Positions 32,344 through 41,458 of a stretch of 64,000 nucleotides of DNA are shown one piece after another. How positions within the stretch are numbered: position 1 is the first letter of the stretch; every line of letters starts with the position of its first letter. This DNA is from Owenweeksia sp. (GTDB lineage Bacteria; Bacteroidota; Bacteroidia; Flavobacteriales; Schleiferiaceae). The stretch lies in the NCBI GenBank assembly GCA_002695025.1, contig NZNV01000007.1, positions 62,001-126,000 on the forward strand, read 5' to 3'. The notes beneath the pieces were generated by a model. The model had not been told where the DNA came from and ran no database searches. It worked only from the letters and a program-made list of their open reading frames with translations. Both the position numbers and the translations under genes were made by a program.

Positions 32344-32925
32344 TCAGTCCAGCAAGGATAGTGCTATCAAAACCGTACGGGTCATGTCCTCTTTACTGGT
32401 TTCAACCTTGGAAATTACCTTTAAGCCGTTATAAAGGGTGAAAAGCATGGATGCTATGGAACGTAGGTCTTTATCAGCGGAAAATTGATTTTTCGTTTCT
32501 CCCTTTTTGAGATAATCGTAAAAAATGCCTTCAATCGTCTTCTTATTTTCAGCGAGAAGCAGAAGCAATTCCCCATCTCCGGGGATCAGCTCCGTGGTGG
32601 TATTCACTACAAAACATCCCTTACGGTGTTTATCCTGAACGGATTGATCAATGGCTTTATCAAACAAAGCGTGAAAACCGGTCCTTACATCAGTATACTC
32701 GTTCAGAAAGGTCTTCATGCCTTGGATATTCTTTCTCCGGTAGAGCTCAAAAGACTTTTTAAATAAGGCATCCTTCCCTCCGTAGGTATCGTAGAGGCTG
32801 GCACGGTTAACCCCCAGGTAGGTTACGAGATCTTGTATAGAGGTAGCCGAATAGCCTTTTTCCCAAAAAAGGCTCATGGCCTTTTCCAGGATTTCCTGCT
32901 CATCAAATGTTTTAGCTCTGGGCAT
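32344..32925 (-). CDS. TetR/AcrR-family transcriptional regulator
   Basis: The ATG at 32925 (MPRAKTFDEQEI) is preferred; a frame open further upstream has only a TTG and runs through a hairpin. The 193-residue protein has the usual TetR HTH (GYSATSIQDLVTYLGVNRASLYDTYG) at residues ~20-45. The C-terminal domain is short and helical. A 14-bp operator site precedes it and two more precede the SDR gene upstream, so it probably represses both genes. Confidence 0.85.
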   Translation of the reverse strand: MPRAKTFDEQEILEKAMSLFWEKGYSATSIQDLVTYLGVNRASLYDTYGGKDALFKKSFELYRRKNIQGMKTFLNEYTDVRTGFHALFDKAIDQSVQDKHRKGCFVVNTTTELIPGDGELLLLLAENKKTIEGIFYDYLKKGETKNQFSADKDLRSIASMLFTLYNGLKVISKVETSKEDMTRTVLIALSLLD

Positions 32926-32953
32926 AAAAGCGGGAGCATTAATGTGCTCCCGC
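32926..32953 (-). terminator. Hairpin/terminator between the SDR and TetR genes
   Basis: On the minus strand GCGGGAGCA-CATTAA-TGCTCCCGC is followed by TTTT. It ends the SDR transcript and overlaps the 5' leader of the TetR gene. Confidence 0.7.
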
Positions 32954-32967
32954 AAATATACTTAATT

Positions 32968-32981
32968 GGAATTATCGTTCC
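32968..32981. promoter_or_regulatory. TetR operator candidate, copy 1
   Basis: GGAATTATCGTTCC fits GGAAYNNNNRTTCC. Upstream of the TetR gene. Confidence 0.75.
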
Positions 32982-32997
32982 AAAAACGATCAAAAAA

Positions 32998-33753
32998 TTA
33001 GCCTAATATGTGATTTACGCCAATACCACCATCAATATTATACTCCCCACCGGTAATAAAAGAAGCCTCATCTGAAGCCAGAAAAGCCACCAGGTTGGCA
33101 ATATCATCCGGCTGGCCCAAACGCTTTAAAGGAACCCGGTTTTGCATGGCCTGTGCAAACTCATTCAATTGTTCCTCTTCCATTCCCGTTTTGCCAAAGA
33201 TCGGGGTGGCCACAGGACCCGGATTAACGGCATTAACCCGAATTTTCTTCGGAGCAAGTTCCGTTGCTGCGGTACGGGTATATGCGTTTAGCGCAGCTTT
33301 TGAAGCGGCATAAATTGCGGTATTGGACATGCCGGTGTAAGCATTTACCGAGGAGAGGTTGATGATACTTGCCCCTTCATTCAAAATGGGTAAAAACTTC
33401 TCAATGGTAAATACTGCGCCCTTAAAATTAATGTCCATTTGATGATCAAAAAGTTCTTCGGACACTTTACCTACTGGTGCGGGTATAAAGATGCCTGCGT
33501 TTACGAACAACACATCCACCCTACCATACATTTTTTGGCTTTGCTTTACCAGTTCATCAATGGCATTAACCGAGCTTACATCAGCTACCAGGCCATCCAC
33601 CCCTAATTCATCAGCCGCTTTTTTTACCCTTTCAGCTGACCGACCAGTAATTAAAACCCGGGCTCCCTGTTCCTTTAATTTCCGGGCAGAAGCATACCCA
33701 ATGCCACTATTACCCCCGGTAACCACAGCTACTTTTCCATTTAATGCATTCAT
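32998..33753 (-). CDS. Short-chain dehydrogenase/reductase (SDR)
   Basis: This 251-residue protein is a classical SDR: the cofactor motif TGGNSGIGYAS near residue 11, NAG near 87, the Ser-Tyr-Lys residues (NLSSVNA and YAASKAALNAY), and the C-terminal GGEYNIDGGIG of the glucose-dehydrogenase-like branch. The cofactor and substrate are not known. It lies upstream of and co-oriented with a TetR gene and has two operator sites in front of it (33779-33827). Confidence 0.88.
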   Translation of the reverse strand: MNALNGKVAVVTGGNSGIGYASARKLKEQGARVLITGRSAERVKKAADELGVDGLVADVSSVNAIDELVKQSQKMYGRVDVLFVNAGIFIPAPVGKVSEELFDHQMDINFKGAVFTIEKFLPILNEGASIINLSSVNAYTGMSNTAIYAASKAALNAYTRTAATELAPKKIRVNAVNPGPVATPIFGKTGMEEEQLNEFAQAMQNRVPLKRLGQPDDIANLVAFLASDEASFITGGEYNIDGGIGVNHILG

Positions 33754-33778
33754 TTTGTTCTTTTTTAATTATTATTCC

Positions 33779-33827
33779 GGAACGATCATTCCGCTTACAA
33801 ACATAACCATAACGGAACAAACGTTCC
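33779..33827. promoter_or_regulatory. TetR operator candidates, copies 2 and 3
   Basis: GGAACGATCATTCC at 33779-33792 and GGAACAAACGTTCC at 33814-33827 both fit GGAAYNNNNRTTCC. They lie just upstream of the SDR start codon at 33753. Confidence 0.8.
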
Positions 33828-34422
33828 AAATAAATTTTCCAGTTTTCAACTCCTGGTAAAGCCAAAGGCAGCCTTATTCAATTCAGCCGTCTGGATTACG
33901 GGAAAATAGCATTCAGGATTTATGAATTGGACCGCAGCCTATAGACTTGCTTTTGATACGCACTGCGCACGGCCTGTAAAAGTCTTTCACTGTTCACAGG
34001 TTTAGAGAGAAAACCTGTCATTCCTGCATCCAGGCATCGCTTTTTATCTTCCTTTAAAGCATTGGCCGTTAAAGCCACAATAGCAGGCTTGGGATTGATC
34101 TCTTTGGCTTGCAGTATTCTTCCAGTGGCTTCAATGCCATAACCAGCGCAAGCATTGTCGAAAAGCATAGCAACAAATGGTCTGAGCGTTAAAACCAAAA
34201 GCAATAACACTCATCTGTGCACCTATATTACGCGATAAAATAAGCAAGGTACCGAAGTGCAAATGTAAGACAATACCTACCTAAAGATCATTTAGATTGG
34301 CAAAAAAGATGCCCGATAAAAGGCAAGCAGATAACGGACTTTTTTTAATTAACTCCTCCCTATATTTAACCTGACCGCACATGGCGGGATTAACTACCGC
34401 TATTTTTTTGAAAACACACAGG
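33828..34422. other. Region with a receiver-domain relic and no other gene
   Basis: Apart from the fragment at 33920-34210, the stretch to the galactanase start shows no supported gene. The 150 bases before 34423 are AT-rich and should carry its promoter. Confidence 0.5.
33920..34210 (-). pseudogene. Decayed response-regulator receiver domain
   Basis: About 70 codons of the C-terminal half are well kept: GIEATGRILQ, then IVALTANALKEDKKRCL and MTGFLSKPVNSERLL. These include the conserved Thr (in ALTAN) and Lys (in SKP). The preceding segment AMLFDNACAGYGIEA still shows the Asp-containing beta-strand pattern, but is degenerate, and the N-terminal third is missing. No upstream domain follows. 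It is best read as a relic of a hybrid kinase or phosphorelay protein. Confidence 0.7.
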
Positions 34423-35532
34423 ATGAAAATATCCGGAATATGGGAATTATGGAAAACAGCAGGGCTTATCCTCCTGATAGTTCTGTGTGAGGCTTGCCAT
34501 AAAGAAAACCGGAAAACAAAGCCTTTACCCGAAGAAACTCCAACCCGTTTTATATCGGCCGCAGATATATCCTTCTTTCCGGAGATTGAACAAACCCATC
34601 CGGTTTTCTACAATCTCAATAATCAGCCGCAGGATTTTCTGCGCATTTTAAAAGATAGCGGTATTAATACCATTCGCCTCCGTTTGTGGGTAAGCCCGGC
34701 AAGTGGACATTCCGGCTTCGAGGAAGTCCGGCAATTTTCAGCCCAACTGCAGGACCTCGGATTCCAGATATGGTTAACCGTTCATTATTCCGACACCTGG
34801 GCCGACCCGGCCCACCAGAAAACACCCACGCAGTGGCAAGGCCTCTCCTATAACAACCTGAAAGACAGCGCAGAGCAGTATACACGAAAAGTAGTTAAAC
34901 ACCTACAGCCCCATTATATTCAAATAGGGAATGAGATCAACCCGGGCTTACTTCTCCCCCTTGGCAACCGTTTTTCAAACCCCGATCAATACCTGGAACT
35001 GTTAACTGTTTGTGCCCAAGCGGTACGATCCACATCACCGGACACCAGGATCATTATGCATTATGCTGGCCTGGAAGGTTCTGATGCCTTTTACCAACAA
35101 ATTGAGGATCTGGATTATGACATTATAGGATTATCCTACTACCCGATATGGCACGGAAAAAGCCTGGATAGCTTGCAAAATACCCTTCAACAGCTCAGCA
35201 CCCGTTTTAAGAAGGATGTATTGATTGCTGAAACCGCTTACCCCTTCACCTTACAATGGAATGACTGGACGCATAACATCATTGGCAGTGAAGATCAGAT
35301 CATCCTTCCCGATTTTCCAGCCAGCCCACAAGGGCAAAAGGACTATATAGCCTATGTAAGGAAGATGATCACCCAAAACGTGTCTGGTGGATTGGGCTTT
35401 TGCTACTGGGGAGCCGGTTGGATTGCCTGGAAAGGGAATGAAGCTAAGGATGGCTCCTCCTGGGAGAACCAGGCTTTGTTTGATTTCAACAACCAGGCTC
35501 TTCCGGTCCTGCAGGAATTTGCTGTGGATTGA
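34423..35532 (+). CDS. GH53 arabinogalactan endo-beta-1,4-galactanase lipoprotein
   Basis: The ATG at 34423 is chosen for its lipoprotein signal (LILLIVLCEAC); the frame is open upstream. The 369-residue protein has the GH53 features: FISAADISF at the start, NTIRLRLWVSP, the acid/base region QIGNEINPG (Glu171) and the nucleophile region LIAETAYP (Glu270), with HYSDTWADP between and GFCYWGAGW near the end. It hydrolyses beta-1,4-galactan from plants or algae, probably on the cell surface or periplasm. It stands alone, without other polysaccharide-utilisation genes. Confidence 0.9.
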   Translation: MKISGIWELWKTAGLILLIVLCEACHKENRKTKPLPEETPTRFISAADISFFPEIEQTHPVFYNLNNQPQDFLRILKDSGINTIRLRLWVSPASGHSGFEEVRQFSAQLQDLGFQIWLTVHYSDTWADPAHQKTPTQWQGLSYNNLKDSAEQYTRKVVKHLQPHYIQIGNEINPGLLLPLGNRFSNPDQYLELLTVCAQAVRSTSPDTRIIMHYAGLEGSDAFYQQIEDLDYDIIGLSYYPIWHGKSLDSLQNTLQQLSTRFKKDVLIAETAYPFTLQWNDWTHNIIGSEDQIILPDFPASPQGQKDYIAYVRKMITQNVSGGLGFCYWGAGWIAWKGNEAKDGSSWENQALFDFNNQALPVLQEFAVD

Positions 35533-35761
35533 TCACATGCGTGCAGTGATCCTGCTACTTTTATTACGTTTTCCTGCCAATCTAAGAAGCGGGGGAATAA
35601 TTACGTGTTAAAAATCCGTACTTTTTAAGTCTTTCATCATCACACACTTCATTCTTTATGTAAAATTTGCCACCATGCTCATGGTGTACGCCAAAAGTGG
35701 TTTTACCAGTCTATACCCCCAACCTAACTTTGTTCAGCTCAACGATTCAAAAACAAGCGTT

Positions 35762-36208
35762 ATGACAAAGTCCTATTTCCTGTATTCATCCATACTCCTG
35801 TTATTGTTCAGCACCAGCTGTTCCAAAGATCAAGATGAAACCTCCGACCCCGTGGCTACAACATCCCTTTCGGGCGTTTGGAAAGTTGACTCCACCGTAT
35901 CCTGGGATTATTACGATTCGTGGAGCATAAAATCCATGGATTCCCATGCGCTACACCGCTATAATTTTTCCATGCCGGACCGCTTGATCCGCAACAAGTC
36001 CGGCTACATTGATACGATCCTTTTTATTCAGGATGTTCCGGACAAAGAACATGCTTTGGCGGATTTGGAACCGGATGGGGATATGGACACCGTTCAGGTT
36101 ATTTTCACAAATTCTGGCGCACAAGCCGAGTTGAAATGGTCTTTCATATGCGACTCCTGCAACAACCTTGGCTCCAAATCCACCAGAACCCAATACCTTT
36201 CCAAATGA
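35762..36208 (+). CDS. Hypothetical lipoprotein
   Basis: The ATG at 35762 gives a clear lipoprotein signal (LLLLFSTSC). The mature part, about 130 residues, holds a lipocalin-like opening (SGVWKVDSTVSWDYYDSW) and two cysteines near the end (ICDSC). Family unknown, though the GxW at its start is a common start of lipocalin-like domains in Bacteroidota. Confidence 0.6.
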   Translation: MTKSYFLYSSILLLLFSTSCSKDQDETSDPVATTSLSGVWKVDSTVSWDYYDSWSIKSMDSHALHRYNFSMPDRLIRNKSGYIDTILFIQDVPDKEHALADLEPDGDMDTVQVIFTNSGAQAELKWSFICDSCNNLGSKSTRTQYLSK

Positions 36209-36298
36209 TTATATTTCAGATATTTACCATTCACCTGATAAATCCCAGAAAAAATCATTTTTGAAGCTTGCCGCATTGTACATTTGCACCCGTTTCGG

Positions 36299-36898
36299 AT
36301 GACTTTGTACCACAAGGTCCGTGCAGTGGAACGGGTGTTCCACCAGCTGGAAAAGGATGTAGCCACCTTTCAACAAGCTACCACTTTAGGATGCCTTTCA
36401 GGCTGTGGACGATGCTGCCAGAAATCAGACATTAACGCCACCTCCCTTGAGTTTTTACCCTTTGCCTATCATTTATACAAAACCGGTGAAGCGCTGCGTT
36501 GGCACGAACATTTGAATAACGATCGCGATAACCATCACTGCCCTGCCTTTTCGCCATTTCTTCGGCCGGGCGATAAAGGATTTTGCCAGGCTTATGCCTA
36601 CCGGGGACTGATTTGCCGCCTCTTTGGTTTTTCAGCTATGATGGATAAATACGGTGATCCCAGATTGGTAACCTGCCGCCCCATCAAAGAAACTTTTCCG
36701 GCCTCAGTGGAAAAAGCCCATCAACATATTGCAGAGGGTAAAAGCACTCCGGTCATGCGCAACTACTATTTCCAGTTACGCAGTATTGATCCCGACATGG
36801 GCAACCGCCTGATGCCGATCAACCTGGCTATACTCGAAGCCCTGAAGACTGTACTGAGCTACTATGCCTACCCCTCGAGGTATCGTAAAAAAGCCTGA
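36299..36898 (+). CDS. YkgJ-family cysteine cluster protein
   Basis: The ATG at 36299 (MTLYHKVRAVERV) is preferred over one five codons upstream. The 199-residue protein has the cluster GCLSGCGRCCQ near residue 35, CPAF near 82, a FCQAYAYRGLICRLFGF segment and TCRPI, with cysteine spacing of the YkgJ family thought to bind a metal or Fe-S cluster. Function unknown. Confidence 0.85.
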   Translation: MTLYHKVRAVERVFHQLEKDVATFQQATTLGCLSGCGRCCQKSDINATSLEFLPFAYHLYKTGEALRWHEHLNNDRDNHHCPAFSPFLRPGDKGFCQAYAYRGLICRLFGFSAMMDKYGDPRLVTCRPIKETFPASVEKAHQHIAEGKSTPVMRNYYFQLRSIDPDMGNRLMPINLAILEALKTVLSYYAYPSRYRKKA

Positions 36899-37067
36899 TA
36901 GCCTTTTGGCTCTGTAGTTTATTTAGTTTGATTCCGGTAAAAAAGTTTAAAAAATATCTCTGTTTCTTTTTTCATTCCTCCTACCGTTTGAGCTCGCTGA
37001 GCTATGGGAAATTACATTACCACCATTTCAAGTCTATTTTTAGTCCATTCACTCAATATTACGGACG

Positions 37068-37090
37068 TGTTGATAACTTCTTTATCCACA
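37068..37090. other. Two facing DnaA-box-like sequences
   Basis: TGTTGATAA (37068-37076; complement of TTATCAACA) and TTATCCACA (37082-37090) face each other with five bases between. The second is an exact DnaA-box consensus. They lie in a gene-free stretch before the small coiled-coil gene. Confidence 0.5.
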
Positions 37091-37125
37091 ACAAAACCTA
37101 AATCCTAATTTTACGCTTGTAGATA

Positions 37126-37275
37126 ATGATGAAACATAAGCCTGAACATACCGAGATAGAGAAAAAGTTGCTTCGGCTTCGTGATCGCAATAACAAACTA
37201 CTCGAAGAAACGGATAACCTGCTGGATCACAACCGAAAGATACTCGAGGCGCTCATAAAGGCCAATAAAGCCTGA
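37126..37275 (+). CDS. Small coiled-coil protein (49 residues)
   Basis: ATG-ATG at 37126 to TGA at 37273-37275. The sequence is almost entirely Lys/Glu/Leu/Asn with heptad-like Leu and Ile spacing (LLRLRDRNNKLLEETDNLL), ending LIKANKA. A single coiled coil is likely. It lies 36 bases after the DnaA-like boxes. No family is recognised. Confidence 0.5.
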   Translation: MMKHKPEHTEIEKKLLRLRDRNNKLLEETDNLLDHNRKILEALIKANKA

Positions 37276-37345
37276 ACTTTTCCACTTTCCTTAAAATTTT
37301 GTGTAATATTCCTTCTTCCTTGCTTTAGCTGGAAGCCCAGGTAAT

Positions 37346-39067
37346 ATGAAAAATAAACCCGTTTACGTTCTTGGAACCGGACTATCTCATGACTCTTCTA
37401 CTGTACTGCTGAAGGATGGGGTGGTTTGCGTAGGCATTGAAAAGGAACGACTTAGCCGTATTAAACACGATAACGGCAATGACACACTGGCTATCCAGTA
37501 TTGCCTGGATGCAGAAGGAATTTCCCTTGAAGACATTGACCTGGTGGTGCAAACGGCCAATTTTGAGATACCGGATGCAGCCTATCACCAGGGGCCAAGG
37601 TTATTCACCACTCCGGATCACCCCCCAGTGATCAATATTTCGCACCACCTTGCTCATGCCTACAGTGCCATCGGCACCTGTCCTTTTGATGAATGTTACG
37701 TAATGGTGATAGATGGTTGCGGGAGTCCCTTTTCCCAATACCGTGAAATACATCCGGAATTACCTGGGGACTTTATGGCAGATTTTAGTTCCACTTCAGA
37801 AATGCTGTGTGAAAAGGATAGCTTCTACCATTTTGACGGACAACACCTGCGCACCCTCCAAAAGGATTTCAGCCCGATGGCCGCTGCCGAAGCGGGTAAA
37901 CCCCACTTCCCTACCACACGTCATTCCATCGGAGGTTTTTATTCAGCGGTAAGCCATTATGTGTTTGGCAATATGGACGATGTAGGCAAACTCATGGGCC
38001 TGGCTCCTTTTGGCAAAGCCGGAACAATAGTACAAGACGTTTTTTACCTGGAAAATTCACGCCTCATGGTACGGGATGACTGGAACCTGCACCTTACCAG
38101 GCCTTCCTATAGTTATGATCATTTCCTTGAAAATTTTGAATACTACGCCAATGTGGCCTGCTGGGCACAGGAAGAAGTGGAAAAAGCCGTGGTGTGGTGC
38201 ATAAAAAACCGCCTGGGCAACAACACTCAAAGCAAGCTATGCTTTAGTGGCGGTGTGGCCTTGAATGCTGTAGCCAATGCCCGCTTATTAAAAAACCTTG
38301 GCCACAAGCATGTATATTTTGAGCCGGCTGCGGCTGACAATGGCCTTGCCTTAGGCTGCGCTTATTATGGGTGGCTTGCCCACCTTCAGCAGGCACGTGT
38401 AAAACATAATGGCACTACTTGTTTTGGAAGATCCTACAGGCCTGAAGAGATTGAAAAAGCCATAAGGCCTTACGCACATAAATGGGAAGTACGGGATCTC
38501 CCAGAAGAGGAGCTACTCATTTCCTGCGCAAAAAGCCTGTGTAAAGGCCAGACCATCGCCTGGTTCCAGGAGGGTTCTGAATTTGGGCCACGGGCACTGG
38601 GCCGCAGAAGCATACTGGCCCATCCGGGCATACAAGGCTTGCAACAGCACATCAACCGCCATATAAAGTTCAGGGAAGATTTCAGGCCCTTTGCACCGGC
38701 CGTACAGGAAGAAAAAGTGGATCTGTTTTTTGAGAATGGAATACCGAGTCCTTACATGATCCTGATTGACCAAACCCGAGACGAATACCTGGAAAAACTC
38801 AGCAACGTCACACACAGGAACGGATCGGCCAGGGTGCAAACAGTAAGCCGGAAGTGGAACCTACGGTTTTGGAAATTGATAGAAGAATTTGGTCAGCAAA
38901 GCGGCATCCCGGTTTTATTGAATACCAGCCTTAATAAAAAGGGAATGCCCATGGTGGAAAGTCCTGCCGAGGCTCTCGCCTTTTTTGAAGAGACAGCCCT
39001 GGATGTATTGGTAATGGGGACTAAAATGCTTACCAAAAGAAATCAGCAAGGGTCGTTACTCCCGTAA
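37346..39067 (+). CDS. Carbamoyltransferase (NodU/CmcH family)
   Basis: This 573-residue protein has the family pattern: an N-terminal Kae1-like domain starting YVLGTGLSHDSST, ISHHLAHAYSA near residue 100, GGFYSAVSHYVFG and MGLAPFGKAGT in the middle, FSGGVALNAVAN, and the C-terminal GSEFGPRALGRRSI with LNTSLNKKGMPMV. Enzymes of this family transfer carbamoyl groups from carbamoyl phosphate onto sugars or antibiotic cores. The gene is alone, so the acceptor is unknown. Confidence 0.9.
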   Translation: MKNKPVYVLGTGLSHDSSTVLLKDGVVCVGIEKERLSRIKHDNGNDTLAIQYCLDAEGISLEDIDLVVQTANFEIPDAAYHQGPRLFTTPDHPPVINISHHLAHAYSAIGTCPFDECYVMVIDGCGSPFSQYREIHPELPGDFMADFSSTSEMLCEKDSFYHFDGQHLRTLQKDFSPMAAAEAGKPHFPTTRHSIGGFYSAVSHYVFGNMDDVGKLMGLAPFGKAGTIVQDVFYLENSRLMVRDDWNLHLTRPSYSYDHFLENFEYYANVACWAQEEVEKAVVWCIKNRLGNNTQSKLCFSGGVALNAVANARLLKNLGHKHVYFEPAAADNGLALGCAYYGWLAHLQQARVKHNGTTCFGRSYRPEEIEKAIRPYAHKWEVRDLPEEELLISCAKSLCKGQTIAWFQEGSEFGPRALGRRSILAHPGIQGLQQHINRHIKFREDFRPFAPAVQEEKVDLFFENGIPSPYMILIDQTRDEYLEKLSNVTHRNGSARVQTVSRKWNLRFWKLIEEFGQQSGIPVLLNTSLNKKGMPMVESPAEALAFFEETALDVLVMGTKMLTKRNQQGSLLP

Positions 39068-39137
39068 CACCACTGTCTTATTAATCCTTAAAATCAGGTA
39101 CTGTCCCGGTAATAGCGTTGTTTTACCACTGACCCAC

Positions 39138-39164
39138 AAAAGACAGGCCCGTAAAAAACGGGCC
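39138..39164 (-). terminator. Terminator for the LruC-type gene
   Basis: On the minus strand GGCCCGT-TTTTT-ACGGGCC followed by TGTCTTTT. It lies about 40 bases downstream of the minus-strand gene at 39205. Confidence 0.65.
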
Positions 39165-39204
39165 CATCCTGCTTATGAAACGTCTGACTTAATTTTCGAT
39201 AATC

Positions 39205-41142
39205 TTATTGCAGCTTGCTGAAGTCGCGGTACTCACTGGTAACCTTCGAATACCAATCGCTATAGTTTGTTCCTTCCGAACGCACCCAGTCATTAAAATA
39301 CTTATACGCTTCGCTGATACGCACCTTCTCTTTAGGGCATTTATAATTTTTGTTGATCTCTATGGCCCATGGATATTTACCGGGAGAGAGGTAGTATTTA
39401 AGGCTGGCTGGATCGCTGGCATCGGCATCGGTATTGAAAAAAGCGGGTAGAGCCAGATCTGTAGGTTTACGGTTCATCAAGTGCACTTCACGACCCCGGT
39501 TGCCCGCCACAAAAATAAATGGATTGGGTCCCGTTTGGTTAAACAGGCTCATGCTATACGGCTGAGCCAGAACTATGTGAAGTACAAGGGTATCATGGAG
39601 ATTATCAAAAGCATCATCAAAGGCAATGAGGACTGCCTGCGATTGACCCGTCTCCAGACCTTTGGCATCTTTACTGACCAAACCCCGGCTAATATGTCCA
39701 CCAGAAGCCTGTAGGACATCCCCAGGTGAAAAAGGAAATTCTATACCAAAACCATTATGAAAAGATGCACCAATATGTTGTACAAAAAGTTTAATCTCAA
39801 TCTCACTGATATAATTCGAAGATGAAGTAACATATTTATACTGAAGATCAACCACCAGGTCATTAAAATCATAGTCTCCTGTAGCTGGCCAGAGATCTTC
39901 AAAAGCGAGGCTTGAAAAATTAACAGCATCGGGATAATACTGGTTAAAGGCCCGGCTTGGATCATTAGGATAATCATCCACGTTATCACCTACCCCATCC
40001 TGGTCCGCATCATTAGAGGATGAAGATATAGACGGTAAATTCAGTTGAGCGATAGCCTCCACCGGGTTACTGGTCACGTAAAAAACAGCGTCATTAAAAT
40101 CATTGTCGCATTCATTCCTTTCACGGTTAATGTCTTCAAATCCTATCAACACCAGATCCCTTTGCGAATGATACAGTTGTACGTTATGCTGGCGTAATGC
40201 AACAGTAGCTTCAGGATTAAAAAGAGTATTGGAATAAAACTTTCCCTTATTAGGGTTAAGGTTTTCATAAACCGGGTCATAGGCGTCCTGTAAAAGCACC
40301 CACCCAATACTGGTACCAGCCGGAAAAGTACCCAGGTGTACCTTATCTCCACTGAACAATCCACCCCCGGAGCCACTGAAGGACATATTTGGGAAAATAA
40401 TGTGGGTAGTATCTATGCCAGCCGGGCTAAGTGGAGGATTGGCCGTAGGGTACGTATAAAACCCCAGTCCATTTTTATAGCCAGCTCCTTCGTGAACAAA
40501 AGTGACCCAAACATCACAAAGCTGACTAAGATGGATATCCACATCATTCCCTACGGCCAGATACTCCGGGTGAGCAAGAGGCACCCTACTCTGCTCCGGC
40601 AAGGAGTTGTTGACATCAGCCAACAAACTACCGTCAATTTGATCAGCCACCGTAAGGTAAGCTGGCACCCCCAAGGCATTATGAGTACCCATATATTTAT
40701 ACACATTCCCACTTTGATCGGCAAAAACAGTATTCAGGCTTTTAGCTTTGATATTACCGGACTTTTTTACCGACACATTATTAAAATCAAGCTGGGCCAA
40801 TTGTCCCTGTACGGGTATCTGCACATCTCCAGGCAAACCTATATAGGTTGACCTCAGGTAAACTACAAGCTGGGAAACAGCTAACATATAGTCTCCTTCA
40901 AAATGCCCAGACCTATCCAGTATTCCTTTACCAAATAAAACCCCTCCCTCTTCAGGATCAGCAGTATACAACTCAAAAGAAGCCCCTGCCATAGACGCAC
41001 TTCCCTTTATACGTACCGTAACGGTATAAGATGTGTTAAATTCAAAATTATGGATCATTAACTCCGTGGAATCTTTGGTTTCAGGAGTACAGGCTATTAC
41101 TACACAGGCTGCTAACCACCATACTATATCTTTCATTTTCAT
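39205..41142 (-). CDS. LruC-domain lipoprotein
   Basis: The ATG at 41142 (MKMKDIVWWLAACVVIAC) gives a lipoprotein signal with Cys; an upstream ATG exists. The ~645-residue protein has the LruC domain pattern, with FEDLWPATGDYDFNDLVVDL, a TSP3-like DADQDGVGDNVDDYPNDP segment (which typically precedes it), and earlier a DUF4114-like segment (VLIGFEDINRERNECDNDFND). The calcium-binding Asp-rich parts suggest an extracellular, surface-anchored protein. It is a monocistronic unit. Confidence 0.82.
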   Translation of the reverse strand: MKMKDIVWWLAACVVIACTPETKDSTELMIHNFEFNTSYTVTVRIKGSASMAGASFELYTADPEEGGVLFGKGILDRSGHFEGDYMLAVSQLVVYLRSTYIGLPGDVQIPVQGQLAQLDFNNVSVKKSGNIKAKSLNTVFADQSGNVYKYMGTHNALGVPAYLTVADQIDGSLLADVNNSLPEQSRVPLAHPEYLAVGNDVDIHLSQLCDVWVTFVHEGAGYKNGLGFYTYPTANPPLSPAGIDTTHIIFPNMSFSGSGGGLFSGDKVHLGTFPAGTSIGWVLLQDAYDPVYENLNPNKGKFYSNTLFNPEATVALRQHNVQLYHSQRDLVLIGFEDINRERNECDNDFNDAVFYVTSNPVEAIAQLNLPSISSSSNDADQDGVGDNVDDYPNDPSRAFNQYYPDAVNFSSLAFEDLWPATGDYDFNDLVVDLQYKYVTSSSNYISEIEIKLFVQHIGASFHNGFGIEFPFSPGDVLQASGGHISRGLVSKDAKGLETGQSQAVLIAFDDAFDNLHDTLVLHIVLAQPYSMSLFNQTGPNPFIFVAGNRGREVHLMNRKPTDLALPAFFNTDADASDPASLKYYLSPGKYPWAIEINKNYKCPKEKVRISEAYKYFNDWVRSEGTNYSDWYSKVTSEYRDFSKLQ

Positions 41143-41458
41143 AAGCAAGCGTTTTAAGGATTGCACTTCAAAAGTATTAGGAGTGCCCTCCGCTCGTTTT
41201 TAAATTCGACCGATGGAAATGATCAGAGGATGTTCAGTGATTTTCTAGCGACAAACGGAATTAATCATTCAAGAAAAATGAGGTTTTCAGGAATTAAAAA
41301 CACGATAATTCCATACAGAAATAACCACAACAATAAGCCTATACAGATACACGGTATACCAGAAAAATTTAAGCGTCTTCCAAATATACCCTCAGGTATA
41401 CACCCTGCTTTAATTTTAGTATTTTCAGGACCTGAATTACCAAACCTTATATAATTAT
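41143..41458. other. AT-rich gene-free intergenic region between divergent genes
   Basis: A 316-base stretch between the LruC-type gene (minus) and the oxygenase gene (plus). Two overlapping short frames exist here, but neither has coding character. It probably contains promoters of both genes. Confidence 0.5.

Noticed and set aside
35548-35622. 24-codon frame MRAVILLLLLRFPANLRSGG
   Set aside because: Hydrophobic and short; without any conserved element it cannot be called a peptide gene. It may be a leftover signal peptide.
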